Below are positions 31,558-42,839 of a stretch of 64,000 nt of DNA, in pieces. Source of the stretch: Papaver somniferum (Eukaryota; Streptophyta; Magnoliopsida; Ranunculales; Papaveraceae); contig NC_039365.1 of NCBI RefSeq assembly GCF_003573695.1, positions 79,681,082 through 79,745,081 of the forward strand, read 5' to 3'. The stretch's first letter is position 1; each line of letters begins with the position of its first letter. The notes under the pieces were generated by a model, which was given only the letters and a program-made list of their open reading frames with translations, had not been told where the DNA came from and searched no databases. A program made the translations under genes and the position numbers.

Positions 31558-33727
31558 ATGACGAGAGGAAAGCAGAAGATCGAAGCTCAGAAAAAGAATG
31601 CAGAGAAGAATCAAAAAAATAAAGGATCTCAATTTGAAGCTAGGGCTGCTGCTCTGAAAGTCGTTTGCCCTATTTGCAAGGTATTTTAATTATCTTCCAT
31701 CTCATACACCTCAAACGCTAGAAAATTTTCCTCAGAATTTCAAATTCTCATATAAAAGCTATTATTGTTTCAGTTTACATATGAATAGATCAATGATCTC
31801 GGCATCAGATTATTTCTGAAATATAGATATTTCAGTTCCTTTTTCTTTGGATTTTTGAATTTTGGGTGGGAATATAGTTTTGTGCTGGATCAAGGAATAT
31901 TGGAGATTGCTTATGCTTTGGATTATAGATATGTATTGCTTTTAGTGTGTTTAGAAAACCTGAAATTAGGAGATACCCTTGGTGCAGTAGGATTTTAGTG
32001 GGTACAAGTAAAATATGAGGGACATAGTAAATTCGCAAAAGATATTGTAGGGCTTAAAATAAGCTCTAAAGGTAAAAAGAGTAGTAGATTTTTGTGATCT
32101 TGTAGATGTTCGATCTGTTTCATTTATACTGCATGGAAGACTATAAATAATAGAATGTTGGGGAAGGTGAACAAAGAGAGATAAGCATACGGCAGGTAGG
32201 AGTAGGACTATGGTAAAATGATGGTACTGACTAAGAAAAGTAGTTAATGCTGCTTGCCCATCACGGGGATTCAAGAATTCACTACCTAGGAAACTAAATT
32301 TGAAGGACTTATCTTATCTTAGTCTTCATGATGCAGGAGCAACTGATTCTCTTCTTTAGTTTCAAAACGTTGTGGAATGATGGACTTAATAATCCACTAT
32401 CTCCTACTTAGTATGGGAGGTTAGGTGGTGTTATGCTACTGAACTTGAAAGCTATCAGTACAAGTCCTAAGAAAAAACTTTTCGAGCAGAGCCTGAGAAA
32501 GGGTAGAGAGAAGATTTTCTCTTCAGCAAAGTTTAAAGAGTTGGAAACCAGTGAAACACCATCTTCAAGGTCCATTAGAATTCTGATTTGGAGTGCGTAT
32601 CTCTGTTTCGCCGTTGTATCTTTCAAGTCAGATAATTAGCACTCCAAATAATTCTAGCAAACTTGATGATGATGTTTCTCTAGTTTCAAACTTTTAAAAC
32701 TCTGTCGAAGAAAAATCAACATTCTATATTTTTTCATAATTAACTTGATATATTTACTTTACCCATACTTATTGCTTTCAAGTTCAATATGTAGTACAGC
32801 AACCATCTAATATCCCAACAAAGAATAGGATAGTGGAATACTAAGTTAACAGTAGTGGAATACTAAGTTAACAGTTCCACAGTGTTCTGATACCTAAAAA
32901 GACGATCAGTCAAATATCAAGATTAGGATACAAAATGACTACCCATTCCACAAAGTCATCAATTGAATTTGTTTTTAGTTGATCTGGACCCTGGGTAGGT
33001 TAACTTAAATAAGTTTCATATAGATGTCAAGTTTTATTACTAAAATCAGAAGAAAGGGGTGATCCGGGTGGATATGTGTTTCAGAGATGATCATTTTCAG
33101 TCCTCCACCTGAACCATTTTGGGATGGTGAATTCTTTTTCTCTTGTTTCATATGTTTAACATTCGCTTCTATCTAGAGCAGTTATGACACCAAAGACAAC
33201 AAATTATGATTTATAGAAAGGATGAAGGTTTCACAATTCACTGTTTCTTCGTTCAATCTAGTTTTCTGACAGTGGAGGCAGCAGTAGACATTAGTAATTG
33301 GCACCTTTTAACCAAGCCCTTGCTGTGAGTCCTATAGTGTGGAAAGTACAAACACATTCCTGGAGCTTTATTTCGAGTTAGTATCCTTGCTCAATGTGAT
33401 TCTTGAGCCAAAGTATTCCCCATTGATGTGTGGGATGGAAGCATTAAGAAATAAAGAAACATGAAAATCTAGTTGTTTCCATATAATGTACACCAGGGCT
33501 GCTGCATCACATTTGGTGCTTATTAATTAAAGAAGCATTTAGACGTGTGCATTATTCTCTGCATTTCGCCCTTTGTGAAGGCAGTAATGTGCATTTATGT
33601 TGTTGAGTTTCTGTTTAACTATCTGTCATATTTTTTTTTTCAGGTGCAACTAGCTAATGCAAATCAACTTGGTGATCACTACTCGTCCAAACATCCAAAG
33701 GAAAAGCCTCCAAGTGACTCTACCTGA
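31558..33727 (+). CDS. ZNF706-like small C2H2 zinc-finger protein, two exons
   Basis: Exon 1 is 31558-31680 and exon 2 is 33644-33727, joined across a 1963-bp intron with GT at 31681 and a T-rich tract plus CAG ending at 33643. The 68-residue product starts MTRGKQKIEAQKKNAEKN, a Lys/Gln-rich N-terminus of the 4F5/SERF type, followed by a C2H2 finger with Cys37, Cys40, His53 and His58 (C-x2-C-x12-H-x4-H). The layout matches the conserved eukaryotic ZNF706 family (RGQQKIQSQQKN start, CxxC, HxxSKHPK), including the SKHPK signature. The intron falls just after the second Cys. Members are small, probably nuclear or nucleic-acid-associated proteins; the plant function is not known to me. Both exons are free of stops, so the gene looks intact. 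Confidence 0.93.
31681..33643 (+). other. intron of the zinc-finger gene
   Basis: 1963 bp, AT-rich, with no recognisable transposon. Holds a perfect 22-bp tandem repeat (32831-32874). Open frames within it (for example 32433-32639) look incidental. Confidence 0.8.
32831..32874. repeat. 22-bp perfect tandem duplication in the intron
   Basis: TAGTGGAATACTAAGTTAAC plus AG occurs twice in a row with no mismatch. Confidence 0.9.
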
Positions 33728-34593
33728 GTGATTACGCCTTAGCAACAAAGAGAGAAGAACTACAAAGCCTTAGCAACAAAGAGAGAAGAACTACAAACCA
33801 TCTCTTTAGTATGTCATCTGTACTCATTTAAAATCCGGAATATCTAAATTTAACTATCAAACATCTGAATATGTAATCCATATCTGTACTTGTGGAGATA
33901 AATAACAAATCTATATATTTCAAAGATGAGAGATTTTGATATTTGCCTGTTATTGTTATGCATAAATTGTCTGCATTTGCAACTGCAGATGTCCCCGCTA
34001 CGGTAGCTTTTCCAATTTTGCACATGAGGATATTCATGCTAAGTTGCTAAGGGAGATAAAAACTAGTTGTTTTTATTTTAGTTTGTTTTTATTTTAGTTT
34101 ATGAAGCTTTGTGTTGTGATAGGAAGGGCTATGAAGCCGTAAAAATCATTGGGCTGATTCCGTTTCCTATGTCAATTGTCAACTTTTAGTTGCATTCACA
34201 TTTCTCTTTCACATCCATGGTTGAAATTTAAGCTCAAACAAAACAGGGGACAAAAGAAAACTACAGTATTTTCACTCTCTGTAAAGAAATTAGAAACTTG
34301 AACATTCCGGATACAATTGTATTCTCTTTGTTTAATCTTGATGATGGATGAGTTTGTTTAAAAGAGTAGTTAACAGAGCATCTCTTTTTCCAGCTTTGGT
34401 TTCCTCTCTAACTCTTCTTTGTTCTTCTCCTTCTCTCCAAGCTTGTTCAGCTATTAATCTCTCTCTCTCTCCGATTTCTCCAATGATGTTCTCCATTCTT
34501 GTTCAAACATTCTTCTCTCCATTGCTCTTCTCTCCCTCATTTCTCTCCATTGCATTTCCGTCCTTTGTTGTTGTTGTAAAAATTCTTGAACCA
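33728..34593 (+). other. 3' flank of the zinc-finger gene
   Basis: Probable 3' UTR and downstream DNA. Begins with the 31-bp tandem repeat. A TTTTTATTTTAGTTTG repeat lies at 34070-34100, and a pyrimidine-rich TTCTCTCC stretch at 34420-34560. A 94-codon frame at 34348 running into the LINE tail is low-complexity and not called. Confidence 0.5.
33736..33797. repeat. 31-bp perfect tandem duplication after the stop codon
   Basis: GCCTTAGCAACAAAGAGAGA plus AGAACTACAAA occurs at 33736-33766 and 33767-33797, starting nine bases after the TGA of the zinc-finger gene. Confidence 0.95.
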
Positions 34594-34628
34594 TTTTTTT
34601 TTTTTATAATCAAAGGCCTTCAAAAAGG

Positions 34629-37600
34629 CTAATGGTCCTCCTCAACTGCTGGAAGGATCCAAACAGGAGGTGTAGACCAGTACATGGTAGAATTGTTTAG
34701 TTTTGCCCACAGAGCAAGCTCATGAGCAACCGAGTTGCAATAACGAGGTTGGAAACTAAAAATACAGGCAGATAACTTAGAAGAAAAATATAGAATGTAT
34801 TTAAAAATAGCATCCGTTAGCGTGTCTGCATCAAAATTCTCAGCTGAAAATTGGTCGATGAGAGATTTAGCATCACTTTCTATAATGATGTGAGTTAACT
34901 GTTGCTCCGCAGCTTTCTTCGGGACTACCCAGATGGCTCTTGCTTCAGCTTCTTCGGCAGAATGAACATCAAAGACTAAGGAATCACAAAAGGTTTCTTT
35001 TCTTGAGAAGTCTCGCATCACATCCCCTGCACCATTTGCTCCAGAGATATCATCAAAAGCACCATCAGTATTACATTTGATCCAGCCAAAAGAGGGGGAC
35101 ATCCATTTATCACAAATCCTGACAGGCATGGTAGAAGACATAGTCAAACTAGAGTTCCTAGTTTTCCTAGTTTTCCTAGTGAGGAGCATAGTTCTGGCTC
35201 TAGCTAGGACAGCAGTATGGTTTCCCTTAATGTTTTGGAAGATAAAATTATTTCTACTGGTCCAAAAAGACCATAAAATAGCCACTAAAAGACATTGGTC
35301 ATCCTCAGAGAGTTTAGATTGAGGATCAATTAACCAGAAAAGAAGCCAATCAATAAAAGATTTATTTTGGAAAAATTGAGTGTTTATGTTGAAAAAGGAA
35401 ATCAGAGATAAACCAAACTCTACTAGCAAAGGGGCAAATGATCAAAGCATGCATAATAGTTTCATGAGGATCAGAACATCTAGGACAATCCACACTATGC
35501 ATATGCATTCTGGTGTGAAGAATAGTTCTGGAGGGCAAAGCATTTCTAGCTTCTCTCCATAAAAACACCTGAATTCTATAAGGGACTTTTACTTTCCAAA
35601 TACGCTCCCAAAGGTTTTTACAAGGGGAAGGCCTAAGGCATCTGAGCCCCAAGTAGGCAGATTTAGAACAAAATTTTCCATTCTTTGAAAGATCCCAAGC
35701 CCTCCTATAAGGAGTGCAAAGCTGGCTTAAGGGAATGGTGATAATCTTCTGGACAGAAGCATTATCAAAATGGGTGTTAAGTCTAGACACATCCCAACTT
35801 CTGGTTTGGGGATTAATAAAATAAGCAACTTTAATACTAGGATCATGGGGGACAAGAGGGTTTGGTGTGGCAGAGCCCAGAGAAGGAATCCATTTGTCAC
35901 ACCATGGGTCAATGAATTGACCATCCCCGACAATCCAAGAAATGAAAGGTTTGATTAGTTCCTTAATAGCATGCAGACACTTCCAATTCCAAGAGCACTT
36001 GGCAGTACACTTGGCATTCAAGAAATCAGTTCTAGGGAAATATCTAGACTTAAGAACAGTGGCAAGTAAACAGTTAGGATTTTCTATGATTCTCCAGTCA
36101 TTCCTAGCAAGCATAGACAGATTATTTATTTCAGCTTTCCTGAAGCCCGGACCACCTTCAGCTTTGGGGGAGCATGAGATGTCCCAACCAAGGAGATGCA
36201 ACTTTTTATTCTTAGGATCTAAAGTTTCACCCCATCAGAACTTGCAGAGGTGGGAGTCCATTTGTTTACAAAGATGTTTAGGAATAAGGAAAGCTCTCAT
36301 TTGAAAAAGGGGAATAACTTGTCCAATGTGCTTTATTAGAGTAGTTCTAGCATCTTGGGATAAGAGCTTATGAAGCCAGATAGAAATCCTGGCATCAATG
36401 GCTTGGAGAATACCCATGTGGTTCTGTATTTTAGAAGCTTGAAACACAGTAGGAGTGCCAAGATATTTTTCTCCTAAATCCCTGCTTTGGGTATCTAAAA
36501 TATTGGCCAAAAGAGCTTTCCTATGTTCAGGAATATTTCTACTGAACAAAATACCAGATTTTTCAAAATTTATTTCTTGCCCAGAGGCCAGGCAGTACTT
36601 TTGAAGATAATCTTTTATGACCTGAAAGTTTTTAGAGGTAGCTTTAGAAAACAAAAGAGAATCATCAGCAAACAAAAGATGAGTCTTTCATGGGCATCTT
36701 TACAGACTTTAATGCCTTCTAAAATACCCTTCTTCTGGAGACTATCAATGTAAGAAGATAGAGCTTCAGAGCAGATGATGTAAACATAGGGAGAAAGAGG
36801 ATCTCCCTGTCTTAGTCCTCTTTCAGGTTGGAAAAAGCCAGTGGGGCTTCCATTAAGAAGGACAGAATAAGACACGGTATAAACACACTGGTTTATTAGT
36901 TTAACCCAGTGATTAGACAGACCCATTTTAATTAGGACCTTTTCAAGAAAATCCCACTCAAGCTTGTCATAAGCCTTAGACATGTCGAGTTTAATGGCAG
37001 TTATACCCTCAACTTTATCGTTATGATTGACAACATATATGGCCTCATTGGCTAGAAGAATATTATCAGAAATACTCCTCTTAGGAATAAAGGCACTTTG
37101 ATTCTGGGAAATTATATTGTTCATGAAAGGTTTTAGTCTATTGGCCAAAGTTTTTGAAAAAAATTTGTAGATAAAATTACAGAGACCTATTGGCCTATAT
37201 TGAGTGACCAATTCAGCAAGAGGGACTTTGGGGATAAGAGCTATATTAGTATGATTAAAGACCTTAGCAATGTTACCTGTTCTGAAGCAGGTTTGTGTCA
37301 TATCAATGACAGCTTCTCCCACAATGTCCCAATGCTTTTGGTAAAAAAGGCATGTAAAGTCATCAGGCCAAGAGCCTTTTTTCCCTCCATTTGGAAGACA
37401 ACATTCTTAATTTCCTCTGGAGATAGAGGAATATTTAAAGAAGTGTTGTCCTCTTCAGAAAATTTAGCAGGAAGATCATCAAGAATTTCATCTTGAAATT
37501 GCTGGGGATAAGAGGAATAAAGGCTCTTGTAGTAATCTATGAATGAATTTCCAATACTATCTCTATCAGTTATAATAGTATTCAAAGAGTTATTTATCCA

Positions 37601-39108
37601 GCTAATAGCATTTCTTTTTCTTCTAAAGAGAGTTACTCTATGGAAATAGGGTGAGTTTCTGTCACCTTCCGAAAGCCAGACCTCTCTAGATTTATTCTTC
37701 CAATATAATTCTTCTAAATTGTACAGATACTCCAATCTAGCTTTGAGTCTAGAGGTATTACTGGTATCAGTTGGGTTAGAGAGTTGGAGATCAGTTAAAT
37801 CTTTCCTAATGGTAGATATATTGGTTTGAATGTTACCAAAAGAAGACTTATTCCAATCTCTTAGACCTTTCTTAGTACTCAAAAATTTAGCTTTGAGCTT
37901 ATAGGCAGGGGAGCCTACCACATTGATACACCAAGAGTTAGCAATAATATCTCTTCAAGTAGGATCCTCAATCCACATTCCCATAAAATGAAAAGGTCTA
38001 GGCATACAAACATCCTCATAATTAAAACCTATATGCATAGGGAAATGATCAGAAGAATCTCTGGGTAGATTGTTGACACAAAGTTTAGGACAAAGATATT
38101 TAGCAGTTTGGTTTATTAGACATTTATCTAGTCTTTCAAGAATTAAATCAGGACCTTGTTGCATATTGGACCAAGTAAACCTAGGTCCTGAGAAACCAGG
38201 ATCATGCAAATTAAATACATAACATAAATTTCTTAGGTTTTCAAAATCGAGATCTTCAATTTCTAGGCCACCATTTTTATCTTCAGTACCTAAGAGGGCA
38301 TTAAAGTCTCTTATGAAGAAAACAGGTTCATCTAAGGGAGCATTAGGTTGCTGACATTGTTGTTCGAAAAGGCTTGTCTAAGACTATTATTAGGTTCACC
38401 ATATATGAAATGAATGTGACAGGTCTTAGAGTGAATGATGTCAGTAGATGTAACATAGATACCCCTCATACTGGATGAAACAATGTTGAGATGAACTTCC
38501 TTCTTCCAAGCAAGAGCAAGTCCACCACTTCTACCAATACTAGGAATGTTAAAAGTACACGGGTAACCCATATTTTTTAGTTTTCTGGATGCCATATCTT
38601 TATTCATTTTTGTTTCAGAGAGAAAAATAATATCTGGGTTGACATTCCTACATAGTAGACTAAGTTCCTTATTAGCAGATTTCCTTCCAAAACCTCTAAT
38701 GTTACAAGCAATCAGGTCAATGTTATTAACATGGAAAGGGTTTATAGTATTGTTTGCAATATCAATTAAAGGGGTTGGTTGAGGTTGATTTACCTGAGTG
38801 GTAGAGTCAGATAAACCACCAAGATAAGCACTGGTATCATCACCACTTTGAGAAATATTTTGGGAGGAATCGAGATTAGAAGTAGTAGCATTGAGAAGAG
38901 AATTATTGCGGACACCATTGTTGTTTGGGGAACTGTCAGCAGGTACGTTATAGCTCCCAAAGGAATTAAATACGGGTTGGGTATTGAGGGAACAGGTAGA
39001 GAGGTCAATGGATGGTAAATCCCCCAATTTGGTAATTGGAGGACACAATATAGCATAATCAGGTTCAGTGGTGACATGTTCTTCGAGGATAACCACTATG
39101 CTTGACAA
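34629..39108 (-). pseudogene. LINE ORF2: endonuclease, RT, zinc-binding region, RNase H
   Basis: In minus-strand order: a Ser/Thr/Asn-rich lead, then the AP-endonuclease start IDLIACNIRGFGRK with IIFLSETKMN (38332-39108), continued after a stop and frame change with HDPGFSGPRFTWSNMQ and RLDKCL (37955-38209). Next comes the segment before RT (37298-37921, EVWLSEGDRNSPYFHR), then RT with YRPIGLCNFIYK, IPKRSISDNILLANE, KLDMSKAYDKLEWDF, RGLRQGDPLSPY (36615-37322) and FADDSLLF (36675 downward, after a frameshift). The zf-RVT region follows (35362-36201; RIWKVKVPYRIQVFLWR, DCPRCSDPHETIMHAL), then a C-terminal RNase H (34629-35429; WIKCNTDGAF, SAEEAEARAI, ESDAKSLID). The RNase H end is typical of plant L1 lineages. 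Stop at 34629-34631. Confidence 0.95.
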
Positions 39109-39495
39109 ATTTATCTCTTGTACATTTCCTCAAATCAGCCCTGGGGTTAATCTTCCTTTTGAGATTTTCTAGAGCCTCATGTTCATCTGAGTTAACAGCT
39201 CTCCATTCTCCATTTGAGTCAAGTGTTGCTGAACAGGACCAACATCAAAGATCTTCAGAGTAGTAGATCTGTTAGCGAAAGGACCCATCTGAAAAGTGTT
39301 TGATAAGCCCTTCTAAATAGTATTTTCCATTCCCTGATCAAAATCCTTTGATTTTCCTTTGTTGCACATTTCAAGAGTAGGAGATTCAATTTGTGTTTCT
39401 GGTACCGTCTCAGTTTGTTGCATGACGGTATCTGTAATGGCAGCAAAAGAAGTGTCTACTTGCTTGGTTACCGTTGTAGGAGGAATCATTAGCCT

Positions 39496-40305
39496 TTAGA
39501 CAGCTGGGAGAACATACTTGCTGCTAGAAGCATCTAGATCTTTGATTTTTTTCTGCTTTAATTTCCAGGCAGGACAGTTTTGATCTTTATGATCAAGAAT
39601 GCGACAAGAGGTGCAAAAATATCTTGGAACTATGATGTGTCTGCATTCAATCAGGAATGGTTGGGTTCTACCACTTGTAAAGAGAGGGATACCTATTGGT
39701 AAAGCTTTCTGAACTGAGATTCTAATGCACACTTTAACATTCTTCATTAGAGGGTGTTTACCAAAAGGATTTTGAGCTTCGATGAGTTCCCCCATGCTGA
39801 GAGTGAGTTTATGAAGATCCTCAAATTCTATGCATTCGTTTGGGATGTTGCACAAAATGAACCACAAAATTTCTTCATCAAACTTGAGTTGATGGTTAGC
39901 AGGCCATCCTTGAACTGGTACCACTTTTAGCACCATTATGTAGCCACAGACGAACCAAGGTTTCTGAGAATTGATTCTGTTGAAGTCCTCTTCTGATAGG
40001 TAACGAATGTGGACTTTGTTTCGCTTACCATTGAAGGTGGTGATAGTAGGATGTTGAGCTAAAGGCCAGTTATTGCATATGTAAAAACATATTGAAGAAG
40101 TTGGATCAAGGTTTCACAGCATACATATCCCGCCATACACCATTTCCAGTTACTATCATCTTCAGCTAGAACAACTTTTTTTGTCAATGTAAATTGGCTT
40201 AGCAAGTGTAGATGGTAAAGTTAATTTCTCGGCCATTTGAGCAGAAAGGGTTTGAATATCTTGGTCCAAGTTTTGAATGTTTTCTGTTGAGTTTGGGATT
40301 TTCAT
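39496..40305 (-). pseudogene. LINE ORF1: DUF4283-type protein with zinc knuckle
   Basis: Starts at ATG 40303-40305 (MKIPNSTENIQ ... MAEKLTLP). It shifts frame at a run of seven A near 40175 and again near 40085. It then shows the DUF4283 pattern (WPLAQHPTITTFNGKR, INSQKPWFVCGYIMVLK, WFILCNIPNECI) and ends with a CCHC knuckle (YFCTSCRILDHKDQNC) and a basic tail. This is the usual ORF1 of plant L1 elements, an RNA-binding chaperone-like protein. Confidence 0.85.
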
Positions 40306-41323
40306 CAGGTAAGAGATATGGATATATATGAATATAGTTTGATTGAGATCATTGTTCCAAGTAACAATTATAAAAATACAGTTGTAGAGAAAAGAATCTC
40401 TTGTTGGTATTGTACTGATATAGGTCACAGCTACTATGAGTGAAGGAAAGGAATAAGGTGTATATTTGTTTATGTATTTGAACCTTAAAAAAGGAATGAG
40501 AAGACTGTTGACCATTATCTGATAAGGTATCGGGAGAAATTTGGTGTAAGGTAGTTGTTGGTGTACTTCAAAGACTGTGTTGGGGTGGAAGTTTATCATA
40601 TGGGATGTCATTTTTATATCCCTGCTTTTTGGACGTCAAAATATTTGAGATGCTCTCATGAGTTCGATGAAAAGAAATCCAAGTGAGGACAAACCCAATA
40701 ATACATTGTTGGATTTCCTGGGGTAGAGGAGGGTGGAGAGGTCTTATGTAGTATGTGGTAGGTGGATAATTAATGGATTTGTCTTTTATTAGAAGGACAT
40801 GGGTATGGTAGTACAAACTGCCAAAGGTAAGGTTGATGGACCTGAAGGGTTTGTTGTGGTTCGGTGCATGGTATGGAATTGGTTTTAGAACTAGTAACCC
40901 ATCTGGCAGACGTGATCCAAACCACAATGGTGCCTCGCAACTGATGCTGCATTCTTCTAATCTGCATAAAACATAAAATCTTAATTAGACCCCAGTAATG
41001 CATATCAATGTTAGATGACCTACCAGATACTCCCTTAATAGCAGTTCCGAAAGAAGTAATGGCTAAGAGAAGAATTAGGTGTTGAAAATGGGGCTGAGTA
41101 GGGTAATAATGGTCTGCAGTGATTAAACCATACGCATGGTTTTGAAAGGGCGTGGTAAAAAAAGCGGCATGACGCTTAACCAAGCACCTTAAATGGTAAT
41201 GAATGGGCATTATAGGTTCTTTAAAAGGGTTTTTATGGGAGAGATTAGCAAATACAACAATTAAAAGTTTGGTTTTGTTATCAGAAGAGGAAAGAATTAG
41301 GGAGAGTTTAGTTAAACTAGAAA
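40306..41323. other. region between the LINE and the acidic ORF
   Basis: Probably contains the LINE 5' UTR on the minus strand. A 420-codon minus-strand frame (42032-40770) crosses it, but its His/Ser/Leu-rich composition looks like the antisense of other sequence. No domain recognised. Confidence 0.4.
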
Positions 41324-42047
41324 ATGGCAAATCAAGGTAATGAGATTGCTTCCAACAATGGTGTTTCCAATAATCAGAATGTTCCTCCACTTTCAATCCC
41401 CTTTGAGCAATCCAAAAATCTTGTTCCGACTTTGAGTACCAGTGAACTTCAGCAATTGAGAGATCACATTCAAGAAGAGATTGATCATTGCCATCAAGAA
41501 ATAATTCGACAGCAGGAAGAAGAAGAGCAAAGACGAAGAGAGGAGAAGGAAATGTATGATCGCAAGTTTGCTGCATGGAAGCCCAAGTGTTTGACATATG
41601 ATCAGAGGAAGGGAGACGAATGGATAGAGAAACATTCAGGATGTAAAGGACATGGGAGTGCAACAGATGAGGATTCTGAGGAATCATAAGAAGGGATAGA
41701 GTATGATATCGAGGAGGTGAACACCAACGATCTGGATTCTGATGCTGCAGCAGATAAAGTAAGAATGGAGGAATATAATGACAGGAAATTGAAGGGAAGG
41801 TTTGAGTTTGAACTGTTAAATCCCAAGATTTATGTAAGAACAATACGTGAGGGGGAGAGCAGCAGTGATAGTGAGGAAACCCTAGAAAGATGAGACCGAT
41901 GAAGATCAGGATGGAAGTGATGTTGATGATGTTGAGAATACTCCGTCGTCTGTCGGCACATCTCCTGCACCTTCTGAAAGTGCTGATGAGTGGTTCCGAG
42001 AAGAGGAGGTGTATATGGTGGATTTTCGACAAAGGCTAAAATCATAA
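41324..42047 (+). pseudogene. degraded ORF, acidic coiled-coil protein of unknown function
   Basis: ATG 41324 opens a frame with a Ser/Asn-rich start, then a strong coiled-coil-like stretch (ELQQLRDHIQEEIDHCHQE, RQQEEEEQRRREEKEMYDRK). A TAA at 41687-41689 interrupts it, but the same frame stays protein-like to 41893 (GRFEFELLNPKIYVRTIR, ESSSDSEETLER). One shift later it continues with DETDEDQDGSDVDDVEN to TAA 42045-42047. In total about 240 codons with two lesions. I recognise no family. It lies immediately left of the T1-B LTR region and could be a retrotransposon accessory ORF or a host pseudogene. Confidence 0.45.
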
Positions 42048-42254
42048 AACCATAATTTTACATATTCCTGATCCAGCAATCAGATGAGTATTGAGGCTCA
42101 TGTCTATTATCTATGCATGAAAGCTCATGCCACCAGAGTCTCTGACTGAGTATACTTCTCTCAGAGCGTACATGAATATGCAGTCTCTCAACTGAGGCAA
42201 CGACATATTTCATGAATACTGAGCAATTTCAGTAATCACTTTTATATAAAATCG

Positions 42255-42540
42255 AACAATTGGACGGCTCCTAGACAGCTTGCCTGCTAGTATAGCGCGA
42301 TAACGTCTTCAGGATGTAACAAGGTTTTCCCTGACTATATAAAAGACATGTGTATAGAATCTTAATGATTGGACGGCTCCTAGACAGCTTGCCTGCTATT
42401 ATAGAACAATAACGTCTTCAAGATGCAACAAAGTTTTCCCTGACTATATAAAAGAGATATGACGTTTCAACAAGCTCATATCTCTCAATTCTCAGATAAT
42501 TAATGCTCCTAGACAGCATGCCTGCTAGTATAGAGCCATC
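42255..42540. repeat. 109-bp tandem repeat with duplicated TATA box
   Basis: TGGACGGCTCCTAGACAGCT begins at 42261 and again at 42370. Each copy ends with CCCTGACTATATAAAAGA (TATA words 42336-42345 and 42445-42454). A third, partial copy (GCTCCTAGACAGCATGCCTG) begins near 42505. Confidence 0.85.
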
Positions 42541-42839
42541 AATTAATTATCTCTAATCGTTAACTGAATATTCAGCAATATTCTACAATTCTTCGTAATA
42601 TTTCGTCACTTCAATTTGTGGTTCTTCCCAGCAGAATTCCACGGGTTGTGATAAATATTCAACGTGCGGGCATCTGAGCCGTTATCGAGTAAGCGCCTAC
42701 CAAAATGGTGCAAGTGTAATCAGCAATAATGCACAAACGAGCACCTGAATGCACGAACGAGCATTCCAAAACTCGAAGGAACGATGAACCTATGCAAAAT
42801 AGAAAGAAAATAATAAATGATAAAATATTAATTGAGGCG

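Larger units (their letters stand above)
34594..40305 (-). mobile_element. L1-type LINE, nearly full length
   Basis: Minus-strand non-LTR retrotransposon. ORF1 (39496-40305) is followed by ORF2 (34629-39108) with endonuclease, reverse transcriptase, zinc-binding region and RNase H. The 3' end is a 12-base A tail on the minus strand (T run 34594-34605) right after the ORF2 stop and a short 3' UTR. The 5' limit is not certain; 40305 is the first ORF1 codon, and the true end may extend toward 41300. No target-site duplication was found by eye. Frameshifts and stops disable both ORFs. Confidence 0.93.

Noticed and set aside
34348..34632. 94-codon frame with a hydrophobic, signal-like start
   Set aside because: It lies in pyrimidine-rich DNA and ends inside the LINE poly(A) tail (Phe run), so it is not a gene.
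34594..41424. target-site duplication of the LINE
   Set aside because: AAAAATTCTTGAACCA left of the A tail has only a poor partner (AAAAATCTTGTTCC near 41408), inside the acidic ORF. Not convincing.
40770..42032. 420-codon open frame on the minus strand
   Set aside because: It spans the LINE flank and runs antisense to the acidic ORF. Composition is dominated by His, Ser, Leu and Pro without domain-like order, so I treat it as a by-product of low stop density opposite Glu/Asp-rich codons.
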